From Metaruminococcus_A sp964607135 (lineage in GTDB: Bacteria > Bacillota > Clostridia > Oscillospirales > Ruminococcaceae), in assembly GCA_964607135.1 (NCBI GenBank), contig CAZSIV010000021.1, positions 1-41,102 on the forward strand: a stretch of DNA of 41,102 nucleotides. The letters are read 5' to 3'. Positions 25,408-32,737 of the stretch are shown here, piece by piece. Position numbers and translations under genes: made by a program. Position 1 is the first letter of the stretch; each line of letters starts with the position of its first letter. Under the pieces are notes generated by a model, which made no database searches, had not been told where the DNA came from, and worked only from the letters and a program-made list of their open reading frames with translations.

Positions 25408-25686
25408 GTGGAAGAAAAAACACAGATGAAACTTCCCCACAATGTCGTTTTGGAGGATCGAAAGCGTTTGAGCATTTCCGGTGTAATGGACATCGATAAT
25501 TTTGACGAGCAGACAGCTGTCGTCTACACCCAGATGGGAGAACTGACGATCAAGGGGTACGATCTGCATGTCAGTAAGCTCAATGTCGAGACGGGAGAGC
25601 TTACAATGGACGGTGAAATCTGGTCTATGAACTATACCGAGGTACAGAAAAAAAGCGGGGGAATGCTGTCAAAGCTGTTCCGCTGA
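25408..25686 (+). CDS. yabP: Spore protein YabP
   Basis: A 92-residue YabP-family protein (the family also includes YqfC), mother-cell sporulation proteins acting in spore formation. The pattern HNVVLEDRKRLSISGVMDIDNFDE and the GELTIKGYDLHVSKLNVETGEL core are typical. The GTG at 25408 is the start, since AAGGTGG lies eight bases upstream; the GTG at 25396 lies within that ribosome site. It is followed 15 bases later by yabQ, and marks the organism as spore-forming by descent. Confidence 0.92.
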   Translation: MEEKTQMKLPHNVVLEDRKRLSISGVMDIDNFDEQTAVVYTQMGELTIKGYDLHVSKLNVETGELTMDGEIWSMNYTEVQKKSGGMLSKLFR

Positions 25687-25701
25687 CGGGGTGGCGGTAG
25701 A

Positions 25702-26247
25702 ATGATCGTTACACTTTCAGAACAAACCTTGATTTTTCTCTATTCCTGTCTCTTTGGCGTTATCCTCAGCTGCTATTTCGACCTGTTCCGGGTGATCCGG
25801 CTGATCTGCGGGAATCGCAAAACGGTCACCCTGGTCTGCGACCTTCTTTTTTTCTTATCCGCAACGGTTTTTGTTTACCTGTTTTTTGTCCGGTTTTGTT
25901 CCGGTCAGATTCGCCTTTATGTGCTGATCGGAGAGCTTTTGGGGTTTCTGCTCTGCCATTTTTCGGTCAGCGCCCTGTTTATGCAGCTTGCGGTTTTTGT
26001 CGTGGGGTTGATTAAACGATTTTTTTGTTTTTTAGCCCGCCCTTGGCTGGCGATTTATCGGTTTTTTAGGAAGAAGATTGATAAAAGCCGTGTCCGCGCT
26101 GCACAAAAAAAGGAAAAACGCAAAAAAAATCCTGAAAACGGCTTGCAACGGCACAGGAATGTGGTGTATAATTTACTAACGATGCACCAAAAAATTTTAA
26201 AGAAGGAGGATGCCGTTCGTGAAAAAAAGGGGGACGCGAAAGCATAA
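25702..26247 (+). CDS. yabQ: Spore cortex protein YabQ
   Basis: A 181-residue YabQ-family membrane protein, needed for spore cortex formation in Bacillus. Four hydrophobic segments span ~8-30, ~43-65, ~70-90 and ~94-113, with CYFDLFRVIRL in the first loop. The C-terminal third is very basic (KKIDKSRVRAAQKKEKRKK) and cytosolic. The last 29 bases overlap divIC, and a vegetative promoter for divIC lies within its 3' part. Confidence 0.92.
   Translation: MIVTLSEQTLIFLYSCLFGVILSCYFDLFRVIRLICGNRKTVTLVCDLLFFLSATVFVYLFFVRFCSGQIRLYVLIGELLGFLLCHFSVSALFMQLAVFVVGLIKRFFCFLARPWLAIYRFFRKKIDKSRVRAAQKKEKRKKNPENGLQRHRNVVYNLLTMHQKILKKEDAVREKKGDAKA
26143..26172 (+). promoter_or_regulatory. Internal promoter for divIC
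   Basis: TTGCAA (26143-26148), 18 bases and TATAAT (26167-26172) inside yabQ, 47 bases before the divIC start. It would allow vegetative expression of divIC apart from the sporulation genes upstream. Confidence 0.6.
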
Positions 26248-26512
26248 AAGCATTTTTTTGCGGCTCGTTTTAGTTGGATTTTTGTGTTATGGCGCGATCT
26301 CTTTTTTTATGCTGCAATCGAATCTTGTGGAAAGAAATCAGCAGCTTGAAGAAATCAATCAGAAAATTAAAGAGCAGGAACAGACGAACAAAGAGCTTCA
26401 AACGATGCTCAGTGAAGAGAACTACAGCGAATATATTGCGCGCGTTGCACGGGAAAAGCTCGGTTATGTGTACCCTGACGAACGGATCTTTGTAGATGTT
26501 TCCGGCAGCTGA
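26219..26512 (+). CDS. divIC: Septum formation initiator DivIC/FtsB
   Basis: A 97-residue bitopic division protein: a basic cytoplasmic start, one membrane span (~12-33), then a coiled coil (QQLEEINQKIKEQEQTNKEL) and the conserved SEYIARVAREKLGYVYPDE-type end seen in FtsB/DivIC. It acts in the FtsL-DivIB/FtsQ complex at the septum. The GTG at 26219 is the start: AAGGAGG (26203-26209) is nine bases upstream, whereas the ATG at 26210 touches that site and cannot use it. Confidence 0.92.
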   Translation: MKKRGTRKHKSIFLRLVLVGFLCYGAISFFMLQSNLVERNQQLEEINQKIKEQEQTNKELQTMLSEENYSEYIARVAREKLGYVYPDERIFVDVSGS

Positions 26513-26547
26513 TTGTGCTGAATTTTAGAGGAGGAAATTGTTTTTTT

Positions 26548-26982
26548 ATGCAGCTTGAAGTTGGAAAGATTATTGAGGGGAAAGTAACCGGTATCACAAA
26601 ATTTGGCGCTTTTGTCGATCTGGGCGAAGGGAAGACGGGGATGGTGCACATCTCTGAGGTTGCCTCGAGCTATGTGAAGGAAATTTCTGATTTTGTAAAG
26701 GAAAACGACATCGTAAAAGTGGTAGTTTTGAACATTGCCGAAGATGGAAAAATTGCGTTGTCGATGAAGCGCGCACAACCGCCTGAAAAGCAGGCTCGTC
26801 CGGCCCCGCGTTCTGATTACCGAGGGAATAATAACGAGTGGACGCCCAAAAAGCCGCAGGGCAATCTTTCCTTTGAGGATATGATGACGAAGTTCAAACA
26901 GTCCAGCGACGAAAAGATGTCGGATTTAAAACGGACAATGGACGGTAAGCGCGGGTCTTATTCCCGCCGCGGGTCAAGATAA
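26548..26982 (+). CDS. yabR: S1-domain RNA-binding protein (YabR-like)
   Basis: A 144-residue protein with an N-terminal S1 domain (residues 1-72: GKVTGITKFGAFVDLGEGKTGMVHISEV) and a basic, low-complexity C-terminal tail ending SYSRRGSR. YabR-like S1 proteins of this locus are believed to bind RNA or ribosomes; the exact role is unclear. The ATG at 26548 follows GAGGAGG (26528-26534) at a rather long 13-base distance, but no other in-frame start fits. It ends the yabM-yabR-like block at a bidirectional terminator. Confidence 0.9.
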   Translation: MQLEVGKIIEGKVTGITKFGAFVDLGEGKTGMVHISEVASSYVKEISDFVKENDIVKVVVLNIAEDGKIALSMKRAQPPEKQARPAPRSDYRGNNNEWTPKKPQGNLSFEDMMTKFKQSSDEKMSDLKRTMDGKRGSYSRRGSR

Positions 26983-26990
26983 AATGCGAA

Positions 26991-27017
26991 AAGCCTGAAC
27001 GATTGTTCAGGCTTTTT
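26991..27017. terminator. Bidirectional terminator
   Basis: AAGCCTGAAC-GATT-GTTCAGGCTT, followed by TTTTT on the plus strand and by TTTT on the minus strand. It serves the S1 gene and the convergent minus-strand genes. Confidence 0.9.
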
Positions 27018-27107
27018 CTATTGATATGCTTTAAAAGGAAGGCTTTTACGATAAACCGTTCGGATTATAACCGGAGGAATGGTCTCATTCATTTTTCAAA
27101 CTTACTG

Positions 27108-27455
27108 CTAGTCGAAAAACTTTCCTTTAAAAAAGTTCTCGTTTCCCAGCTTTTTTGCCGTCAGCCTGAACAGGACACAGCCGTCCGGGCAGACAATATC
27201 CTTAGTATATCTGTCGGCACCACCGATATTTTCCAAGTCGCCACCGCTCCTGACCGCTTCCATCACCGGAAAGAGGATCATCATCACCTTAGAGCAAATC
27301 CCCTGTCCCTCCGCGTTGACGGGGCAGCCGTAGGTACAAGTGTATTGATCCCCGATTTCTTCGCCGTTTCGGCAATACCGTTCAGTGCGGTCGCCGCGAA
27401 GGAATCCCGTCACCTCAATTTTGAATTCGTATTCCTCGTCGTACCATTTCTCCAT
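27108..27455 (-). CDS. TIGR04076-family protein
   Basis: A 115-residue small protein resembling family TIGR04076. Seven cysteines include RYCRNGE, the YTCTYGC and GICSK segments and IVCPDGCVLFRL near the end, which could bind a metal. Function unknown. GGGGGAGA before the ATG supports the start. It lies 15 bases after a VOC gene on the minus strand and ends near the bidirectional terminator. Confidence 0.75.
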   Translation of the reverse strand: MEKWYDEEYEFKIEVTGFLRGDRTERYCRNGEEIGDQYTCTYGCPVNAEGQGICSKVMMILFPVMEAVRSGGDLENIGGADRYTKDIVCPDGCVLFRLTAKKLGNENFFKGKFFD

Positions 27456-27470
27456 GGCGATCTCTCCCCC

Positions 27471-27902
27471 TTACTGTTTGGCCGGGTTGGGGCAGGTGAT
27501 AATCCATGTATAACCAAAGCGATCCTTCGTGATGGAGCCGCAGCCGGCGTCATCCGGTTCGGGATGCGGCTGCAATGGGGAAAGCACAGTTCCGCCTTCC
27601 GCCAATACCGACACAGTATGCAGCGCCTCCTCCTCTGAATCCATATGGATCATCAGCTTGATATCTGTATTTGCGCCTGCGGCGTCAAAGGAATCACCCG
27701 CCGACATACGGGTGCCGCCGAGTGCAAATTCCACATGCATTACCTTTCCGATTTGATCCGGCGTTACATCAAAGGTATTCTCAGACCAGCGGGACATAAA
27801 ATAAATCTCACCGCCAAACGCCTCGATGTAGGCGTGGAGCGCTTCCTCACAGTTCCCGTTAAATGACAGATATGGGATGATTTCAACCTTCTTTTGTTCC
27901 AT
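27471..27902 (-). CDS. VOC-family protein (PhnB-like)
   Basis: A 143-residue protein of the vicinal-oxygen-chelate fold, PhnB/YjdN-like type: IIPYLSFNGNCEEALHAYIEAFGGEI at the start, then VMHVEFALGGTRMSAGDS and KDRFGYTWIIT at the end. These are glyoxalase-fold proteins of mostly unknown substrate. The ATG follows AAGGAG. It is in a minus-strand cluster with the TIGR04076 gene. Confidence 0.9.
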   Translation of the reverse strand: MEQKKVEIIPYLSFNGNCEEALHAYIEAFGGEIYFMSRWSENTFDVTPDQIGKVMHVEFALGGTRMSAGDSFDAAGANTDIKLMIHMDSEEEALHTVSVLAEGGTVLSPLQPHPEPDDAGCGSITKDRFGYTWIITCPNPAKQ

Positions 27903-27936
27903 TTTTCCTTCTCCTTATAAATTCAGAATGGGGACT

Positions 27937-28329
27937 TCAGGTTTTTTTAATGAATTGATTTCTGCATTTCGGACAGGAAATTTTGATCTTTCCGCGCCCT
28001 TTCGGCACTCTCAGCCGCTGCTTGCAGTTAGGACATTTATAGTAACGATGTGTCTTCCGGTCGCGGAACCGGGCCTTTAAGCTTTTAAACCAGTTTTTAA
28101 CCGGGTTCCAGAAACGGAGAAACACCTGATTTTCATAATACCGTTTGGTAATGTTCCTTGAAAAGGTGCGGAAAAAAATCACGGCGAGAACCAGAAGCCC
28201 CACCCAGGCAAGAAAGCGGCAGTAGGGCAGATAGCTTAGCAGAAAAAGAACAAAATAGAACGCCATGAGCGCCAGTGAAAGCTGATCTGTCCCGTATCGT
28301 CCAATCAGCATCCTTCTCAGCCAGTTCAT
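27937..28329 (-). CDS. Zinc-ribbon membrane protein
   Basis: A 130-residue protein with two hydrophobic segments (~18-35 and ~38-54), a basic linker and a C-terminal zinc ribbon (CPNCKQRLRVPKG...CPKC, residues ~99-121). Similar proteins are widespread in Clostridia and uncharacterised. AAGGAG lies 11 bases before the ATG. It lies 34 bases upstream of the VOC gene on the same strand. Confidence 0.8.
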   Translation of the reverse strand: MNWLRRMLIGRYGTDQLSLALMAFYFVLFLLSYLPYCRFLAWVGLLVLAVIFFRTFSRNITKRYYENQVFLRFWNPVKNWFKSLKARFRDRKTHRYYKCPNCKQRLRVPKGRGKIKISCPKCRNQFIKKT

Positions 28330-28432
28330 TTTTCGATTAACTCCTTCTCCCTGAATTTCTTTTTTCAGTATATCGCTCAGTCGATCGGGTTATGTAATCC
28401 GTTCATAGCAATTTTATGGCTGATTTGTAAAT

Positions 28433-29125
28433 TCAGCCGACGGGGGAGAGGTCTTCCTTCCGCCTACGGGTCACGGCCTGATGAATCAGGTAGATATAGG
28501 GCAGCCCGAGGTTGGTTTCGAGGAGGGAATTGACCACCAGCGGCGCGAATCCCGGCGCGCGGATTCCCGAAATCAGCAGGATCAATTCCCAGGAGAACTG
28601 AACCAGGATCCCAATCGATAAAATCCAGACGAGCGGCGCACGCTTTTCCTTGGACGCCTTCATATTGTAAACGCAGAGGATTGCATAGCCGATAAACAGG
28701 ATCGCGGCCATCACGCCGTGATAGCTTCCCGTTCCCCTCGCAATGGAAATTTCCCCGAAGCCCGCGCCGAAATTTTGGCTGAGAAGCGCTGTAGAAAGCC
28801 ATCCGGTGATGATGATAAGCGACCACTCGAAGATATGCCGGTCGCGGTCCAGCCATAGCCAGATCCAGACAAAATTTGTAAACCCGTAACTAAGGCTCAG
28901 CCAGAGCAGGAACCAAAACGGATCGGCCCCTTCCACTGTCCGGGTGTGGAGAAGAAGGTAGAATCCGCCGTAATCGACGATGAAGTAAAGCAGTCCTCCA
29001 AAAGCGCCGAAGAGGGCGGCAAGGTATTTTTTGCGAACCAGCAGCAATATCAAAAGAAAACAGAGGAACGCGATGTCCAGCCAAATATAAAGCCCATTGA
29101 GAACGCGTGCAGGGATCACTTCCAT
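28433..29125 (-). CDS. Integral membrane protein of unknown function
   Basis: A 230-residue protein with about seven hydrophobic segments (for example ~13-28, ~34-56, ~68-90, ~101-118, ~134-152, ~164-186). No named family is recognised. GGAGG before the ATG at 29125 supports the start. An extended -10 and a long palindrome stand 140-190 bases upstream. Confidence 0.75.
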   Translation of the reverse strand: MEVIPARVLNGLYIWLDIAFLCFLLILLLVRKKYLAALFGAFGGLLYFIVDYGGFYLLLHTRTVEGADPFWFLLWLSLSYGFTNFVWIWLWLDRDRHIFEWSLIIITGWLSTALLSQNFGAGFGEISIARGTGSYHGVMAAILFIGYAILCVYNMKASKEKRAPLVWILSIGILVQFSWELILLISGIRAPGFAPLVVNSLLETNLGLPYIYLIHQAVTRRRKEDLSPVG

Positions 29126-29264
29126 GAGATAATACCTCCTGTTGAATTTGAAACCGATTTTCCGCCATGGATCATGATACGGCGGACAAAAGAATCAGGG
29201 GCTGGGTGCGTCTGAATACGCGGGATTCCCGTCTGTGCCCGCTATAAAATCGGGTGTTATATGG

Positions 29265-29315
29265 AATATCCCTGCCGGCAGTGTAACCGAAAATTACATT
29301 GCCGGCAGGGATATT
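29265..29315. repeat. 22-bp perfect-length palindrome
   Basis: 29265-29286 pairs with 29294-29315 along 22 positions (one G-U) around a 7-base loop; the centre of each arm is TGCCGGCA. No T-run follows, so it is not an ordinary terminator. It may be a MITE-like element or a protein-binding or RNA-stability structure. Confidence 0.75.
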
Positions 29316-29321
29316 ATAGCA
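29313..29321 (-). promoter_or_regulatory. Extended -10 element beside the palindrome
   Basis: On the minus strand TGCTATAAT, i.e. TGn plus a perfect -10, overlaps the outer base pairs of the palindrome. The transcript of the membrane protein gene at 29125 could start there and begin with the hairpin. No clear -35 is seen. Confidence 0.35.
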
Positions 29322-29352
29322 CATTCCCTCCAATTTTCCCAGAAAAAACATA

Positions 29353-29383
29353 CAAAAAACAAAAAGCCCAAAACTGGGCTTTT
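29353..29383 (-). terminator. Intrinsic terminator of the 57-aa gene
   Basis: AAAAGCCCA/TGGGCTTTT (29362-29370 with 29375-29383), with T-rich sequence following on the minus strand. The stem overlaps the stop codon of the gene. Confidence 0.82.
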
Positions 29384-29555
29384 ACGCTTCTGCATTTAAA
29401 AGCTGCTCTACACAAGCTGCAAAAGCCTCTCCATCCCGGATTCGATCTGCTTTCTGGCTGATCTGATCGCGGATGTGGTCAGGGAGAGAATTGTAGTATT
29501 GTTTGATCGCAGGATCCTGCTCGATTAGATAGTATAATCCAAACTGCTCCGGCAT
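29382..29555 (-). CDS. Small helical protein, 57 aa
   Basis: A short gene: start MPEQFGLYYLIEQDPA, end VEQLLNAEA. GGAGGTGA lies upstream of the ATG at a good distance, and an intrinsic terminator overlaps the stop. The protein is predicted almost wholly helical and acidic. Its second half resembles the 66-aa product at 30022-30222 (Y/F-x-S/A-L, then a Q-I/V pair, D-x-I-R and F near a C-terminal V-x-Q-L), so both may be members of one small clostridial family. Function unknown. Confidence 0.75.
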   Translation of the reverse strand: MPEQFGLYYLIEQDPAIKQYYNSLPDHIRDQISQKADRIRDGEAFAACVEQLLNAEA

Positions 29556-29616
29556 GTCTCGTCACCTCCGGTATTATTTTTTGCAAAGTTTTGCCAAACT
29601 ATGCAAAAAATCCCCG

Positions 29617-29889
29617 TCATGCGAGCAAATCCGCCTCTTCAGGGTGTTTTTCAAACCATTTGACCGCATAGGAACAGCTCAAAACAGCTTTCCGCCCGGT
29701 AGCACGGAGCTCCTTTGCGGCAAGCTCCAGCAGTCTGCCCGCGGCTCCCTGTCCGCGGAGAGAGGGGTCGACAAAGGTGTGGTCGATGTCCACCACGTTT
29801 GTTCTCACTTCCGGAAAGGTCACTTCTGCGACCACTTTGCCCGCTTCGTCGGCTGCATAGATCCGGTTCTCCTCAGTGATATACTTCAT
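29617..29889 (-). CDS. GNAT-type N-acetyltransferase-like protein
   Basis: A 90-residue minimal GNAT of the YjdJ/NATD1 type (acetyltransferase CG group). HTFVDPSLRGQGAAGRLLELA carries the acetyl-CoA-binding R/Q-x-x-G-x-G/A pattern (PSLRGQGAAGRLL), followed by YAVKWFEKHPE. The substrate is unknown. The start at 29889 has AAAGGAGG just upstream, so a longer version beginning at 29925 is not needed. Confidence 0.88.
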   Translation of the reverse strand: MKYITEENRIYAADEAGKVVAEVTFPEVRTNVVDIDHTFVDPSLRGQGAAGRLLELAAKELRATGRKAVLSCSYAVKWFEKHPEEADLLA

Positions 29890-29951
29890 AAAGATCCTCC
29901 TTTGATGTAGAATCAATCGCCCCAATAATTCTCAGCCTATAAAATATGTAG

Positions 29952-30020
29952 AATCTGCCGCCGCAAAAACCGGAAGATCGAATACATCAGCTGGTATGGC
30001 TCCGTTTTAGGCGGCAGATT
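29952..30020. repeat. 11-bp inverted repeat with long loop
   Basis: AATCTGCCGCC (29952-29962) and GGCGGCAGATT (30010-30020) are perfect complements with 47 bases between. They begin right after the stop of the 66-aa gene. It may be a long-loop terminator of that gene or a small folded RNA. Confidence 0.5.
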
Positions 30021-30021
30021 T

Positions 30022-30222
30022 TTAAAACGCGGTTTTTCCTTCTGCTAACTGCTGAACAAAGCTGTGCATCTCCCTGCGGGAACGGATGTCGCTGACGTGA
30101 GCGATCACCTGCTGCTGTTCTTGCTGAGAGAGCGCGGAAAATTTCTCCATCGCCTGTACATTCTGTGCCAGCGCCATCCCCAGGCCGAGCGGCAGATTGC
30201 TTCCTTTTGTCTCATTTTGCAT
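30022..30222 (-). CDS. Small helical protein, 66 aa
   Basis: A small soluble protein: a Gly/Leu/Ala-rich start (GSNLPLGLGMALAQN) and two or three helices with FSALSQQEQQQVIAHVSDIRS. It starts at the ATG at 30222 because GAGGTGAT lies seven bases before it; the ATG three codons earlier has none. It resembles the 57-aa product nearby in its second half. Function unknown. Confidence 0.72.
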   Translation of the reverse strand: MQNETKGSNLPLGLGMALAQNVQAMEKFSALSQQEQQQVIAHVSDIRSRREMHSFVQQLAEGKTAF

Positions 30223-30548
30223 CGATATCACCTCGATGGTAGTATTCCCATCCTTCTTTTGATCAACCGCTCTCCGCTAAAAATGCCGCGATAACAAAAA
30301 GAGGGGAAGCGGCTTCGCTTTGTATTGAAATATTGAATGGCGGAGCAATGTGCATCCTGATCGACAGGGACGAACTGGATCGAAGAAGACGGCCGACATG
30401 TAACTTTTGATAAGGATTAAAACAAACGGCAGCGCTGCCGCAATATCTCCGTTTAACGGATGAGAAAAACTCAACTCAGATCCCGCCCCATGATGGAACA
30501 GGATTTTTATCGTTTCGAGTTGGGGATTCCGCGACATAGACAATAGTC
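30223..30548. other. Intergenic region, nothing clear
   Basis: A minus-strand frame (30277-30552) overlaps the upstream stop as TTGA, but its composition is not protein-like. A small palindrome GGCAGCGCTGCC lies near 30429. No promoter, RNA gene or repeat could be supported. Confidence 0.4.
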
Positions 30549-30794
30549 TCAACCATTTTTATAGACCCCGTACTCCGTTTCCAGCCAACGGATCGCTTCC
30601 TCCAGCCCCTCGGCTGTAAAATCAAAACTGTTTTGACTTTTTATCTCGCTTTTGGCATAGCAGAGCATCCCGTACCAGACCGCGGCGACCAACCGGTCGT
30701 CCTCGCCGGCCAGCCTGAAATTAAAGGTTTCTTTGCTTCCGGTGAAGACATTGCCGCTCGAAAAATAATTAAACCGGGCAATATCAAACAGCAT
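30549..30794 (-). CDS. Hypothetical protein, 81 aa
   Basis: A small soluble protein with no recognised family: MLFDIARFNYFSSGN at the start, an aromatic-rich middle (VAAVWYGMLCYAK) and a C-terminal amphipathic helix EGLEEAIRWLETEYG. GGAGGG before the ATG and ordinary composition support a real gene. Confidence 0.65.
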   Translation of the reverse strand: MLFDIARFNYFSSGNVFTGSKETFNFRLAGEDDRLVAAVWYGMLCYAKSEIKSQNSFDFTAEGLEEAIRWLETEYGVYKNG

Positions 30795-30852
30795 CTAAAT
30801 CCCTCCAATGCTTCTAAATAACCGCACGGTACGGCTGTTTTGCCGAATTTCA

Positions 30853-30899
30853 ATAAAAAAGAAAACCCGCGAACGCCGATCTGCCGACATTCACGAGTT
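30853..30899 (-). terminator. Terminator of the tRNA pair
   Basis: On the minus strand AACTCGTGAATGTCGG folds on CGGCGTTCGCGGGTT, followed by TTCTTTTTT. It lies nine bases beyond the tRNA-Thr end. Confidence 0.75.
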
Positions 30900-30907
30900 T
30901 GAAAAGA

Positions 30908-30983
30908 TGGAGCTGTTGAACAGATTCGAACTGTCGACCTCTTCCTTACCAAGAAAGTGCTCTGCCTACTGAGCTACAACAGC
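30908..30983 (-). tRNA. tRNA-Thr (anticodon GGT)
   Basis: Full cloverleaf on the minus strand: acceptor GCTGTTG/CAACAGC, discriminator T, encoded CCA, anticodon loop TTGGTAA and T-loop TTCGAAT. It reads ACC and ACU codons. Confidence 0.96.
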
Positions 30984-30986
30984 ATC

Positions 30987-31063
30987 TGGCGACCCAGAAC
31001 GGGCTCGAACCGTCGACCTCCAGCGTGACAGGCTGGCGTTCTAACCAACTGAACTACTGGGCC
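30987..31063 (-). tRNA. tRNA-Asp (anticodon GTC)
   Basis: Full cloverleaf on the minus strand: acceptor GGCCCAG/CTGGGTC with one G-U, discriminator G, encoded CCA, anticodon stem CCAGC/GCTGG with loop CTGTCAC. It lies three bases before tRNA-Thr, in one transcript. Confidence 0.96.
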
Positions 31064-31118
31064 AAAGGAAAACCAGAAAATCGCCAGCAAACAGGAATCC
31101 TGTTTTTGCGACTTGATT

Positions 31119-31147
31119 ATTATAACTGAAATCAGAATGGTTGTCAA
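31119..31147 (-). promoter_or_regulatory. Consensus promoter of tRNA-Asp/tRNA-Thr
   Basis: On the minus strand TTGACA, exactly 17 bases and TATAAT, all matching the sigma-A consensus, 56 bases before the tRNA-Asp. Confidence 0.92.
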
Positions 31148-31239
31148 TAGTATTTTCTTGATTCTTTTAGCGCCTTTCTTTTACAATAAAAGCATACGGC
31201 AATTTAGTGGAAGAAACAGGTTGAAATTAAAAATTCCTA

Positions 31240-31268
31240 TTTACTATCTACAAAACATCGGGTATAAT
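31240..31268 (+). promoter_or_regulatory. Candidate promoter of the exported protein gene
   Basis: TTTACT (31240-31245), 17 bases and TATAAT (31263-31268), 106 bases before the start of the gene at 31375. Confidence 0.5.
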
Positions 31269-31374
31269 ATTTACAGAGGGGATATGCCTTCGATTGACAA
31301 GGATAAATCCGATATTTTGATGGAGAAACACGACGCCGTAAGATTGTAGGGATAAAATAAGGAATGAGAAATCG

Positions 31375-31989
31375 ATGAATAAACGGATGTACTGGCTCGG
31401 CGGCCTTTTGGCTGCGGTCTTGCTTATGACGTGCCTGGCTGTTGGGTTTAACAGCGAGCCGAGGGATGAGAGCGGACACCGGATCGACACGTCGGCAGAA
31501 GCGGTTCTTCATCCGGCGTTTGAGATGTACGGGTGGTTTGTATCAGAGCCTCTGAAGCATGAAGACGCTACATATTCGGATGTACTCCCTTATTGCAGGG
31601 TGACGGATGAACGCTTTGCAAACTTAAAGGAACTGTCTGCAGCTGTAAAAGATGTGTTTTCGGAGGAAATCGCCGTCCGCTTGCTCGAAAGCGGGCTGTA
31701 TATCGATATTGACGGCAGGCTTTATGTCAACGCGTTTCTCGGCGCGGATGAAATAGAAGAGGTTACTCTGAAAAATGACACAGAAGCTGCCGAAGCTGCG
31801 GAAAATGTGATTTCCAAGGAAATATTTTCTGTCGTATCCGAAGAAGCGGAAAAGGTGGTGTACCATTCTGAGGTCACCTACGGAAGCGGAAGCCGCGGTT
31901 CCGGCGCAGAAAATGTTCTGGATTATGAATTTGTCTATGAAAAAGTGAATGGGAAATGGGTTTTTACTGAGTTTGAATATTATAGATAA
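31375..31989 (+). CDS. Exported protein, IseA-like (tentative)
   Basis: A 204-residue protein with an N-terminal signal-anchor or signal peptide (basic MNKR, hydrophobic ~7-24 ending LLMTCLAVG, which only partly fits a lipobox). The mature part is acidic, with a SAAVKDVFSEEIAVRLLE helix followed by YIDIDGRLYV and a C-terminal strand pair VNGKWVFTEFEYY. This pattern resembles IseA/YoeB-type inhibitors of cell-wall DL-endopeptidases found in Clostridia. AAGGA lies eleven bases before the ATG. Confidence 0.6.
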   Translation: MNKRMYWLGGLLAAVLLMTCLAVGFNSEPRDESGHRIDTSAEAVLHPAFEMYGWFVSEPLKHEDATYSDVLPYCRVTDERFANLKELSAAVKDVFSEEIAVRLLESGLYIDIDGRLYVNAFLGADEIEEVTLKNDTEAAEAAENVISKEIFSVVSEEAEKVVYHSEVTYGSGSRGSGAENVLDYEFVYEKVNGKWVFTEFEYYR

Positions 31990-32089
31990 CAGAAGGTAGA
32001 GCGTTGGCGTGAGCCAATATCAATGTGCAGGGATGTGGCACCGGTTTTTTACTGAAAATCCTGAAAGACTATAAACGGGAGGAATCATT

Positions 32090-32725
32090 ATGAACCATGT
32101 TGTATTGACAATCGGGCGGACATTTGGCAGCGGCGGCAGGCTGATTGGGAAGAAGGTTGCCGAACAGTGTGGGATGGCCTATTACGATAAGGAGCTGCTG
32201 GAGCTGGCAGCAAAGGAGAGCGGGATGAGCGTCGATGTTCTGGAAAACATCGACGAGTCTGCAAGCAACAGCCTGCTTTACACCCTTTCCACCGGCGGCG
32301 CACATCTGCTCGGCGCTCATTTTGCTCAGACTGCGGAACCTCCCCTGCACGATAAACTCTATATTGCACAGGCGAATATTATCAAAGAGATCGCGGAAAA
32401 GGAAAGCTGCGTCATCGTGGGGCGTTGTGCGGATTATCTTCTCCGCAGCATGGAGGAGTGCATCAAGGTCTTTGTTTACGCCCCTACCGAGGCGAGGATC
32501 AAACGGGCTGTGGAGGTTTACGAGATTCCCGAAAATAAGGCGGCGGAGCAAATCCGCAAGAACGACAAAAAGCGCTCCAACTATTATAACTTCTATTCGG
32601 GGAAAAAGTGGGGGAACCTGGACAACTATCATCTCTCGGTGGACAGCTCCCTTCTGGGGATCGACGCCACTGCCGATATGATTGCTGCGTTTGTGAAACA
32701 GCGTGCGGCGCTTTTGGAAAAATAA
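32090..32725 (+). CDS. Cytidylate kinase-like family protein
   Basis: A 211-residue P-loop protein of the cytidylate-kinase-like group. In place of a standard Walker A lysine motif it has IGRTFGSGGRLIGKKVAE (8-25), followed by YYDKELLELAAKESG, CVIVGRCADYLL (~106) and KRSNYYNFYSGKKWG near 165. These features are typical of this group, whose true substrate is unknown; it is distinct from CMP kinase Cmk. GGGAGGAA precedes the ATG, and the DUF1349 gene follows 12 bases later. Confidence 0.88.
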   Translation: MNHVVLTIGRTFGSGGRLIGKKVAEQCGMAYYDKELLELAAKESGMSVDVLENIDESASNSLLYTLSTGGAHLLGAHFAQTAEPPLHDKLYIAQANIIKEIAEKESCVIVGRCADYLLRSMEECIKVFVYAPTEARIKRAVEVYEIPENKAAEQIRKNDKKRSNYYNFYSGKKWGNLDNYHLSVDSSLLGIDATADMIAAFVKQRAALLEK

Positions 32726-32737
32726 GGAGGGAAAACG

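Larger units (their letters stand above)
31064..31374. other. Divergent promoter region
   Basis: No gene. It holds the consensus minus-strand promoter of the tRNA pair (31119-31147) and a plus-strand promoter (31240-31268) for the exported protein gene. The AT-rich composition is that of a promoter region. Confidence 0.65.

Noticed and set aside
27003..27638. Plus-strand frame across the TIGR04076 and VOC genes
   Set aside because: The minus strand has recognised families with ribosome sites; the plus frame is low-quality sequence.
30277..30552. Minus-strand frame starting TTGA over the stop of the 81-aa gene
   Set aside because: The overlap looks like coupling, but no conserved or natural composition is seen and no ribosome site precedes it.
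31113..31349. 78-codon plus-strand frame after the tRNAs
   Set aside because: It runs over two promoters in AT-rich sequence and has no ribosome site.
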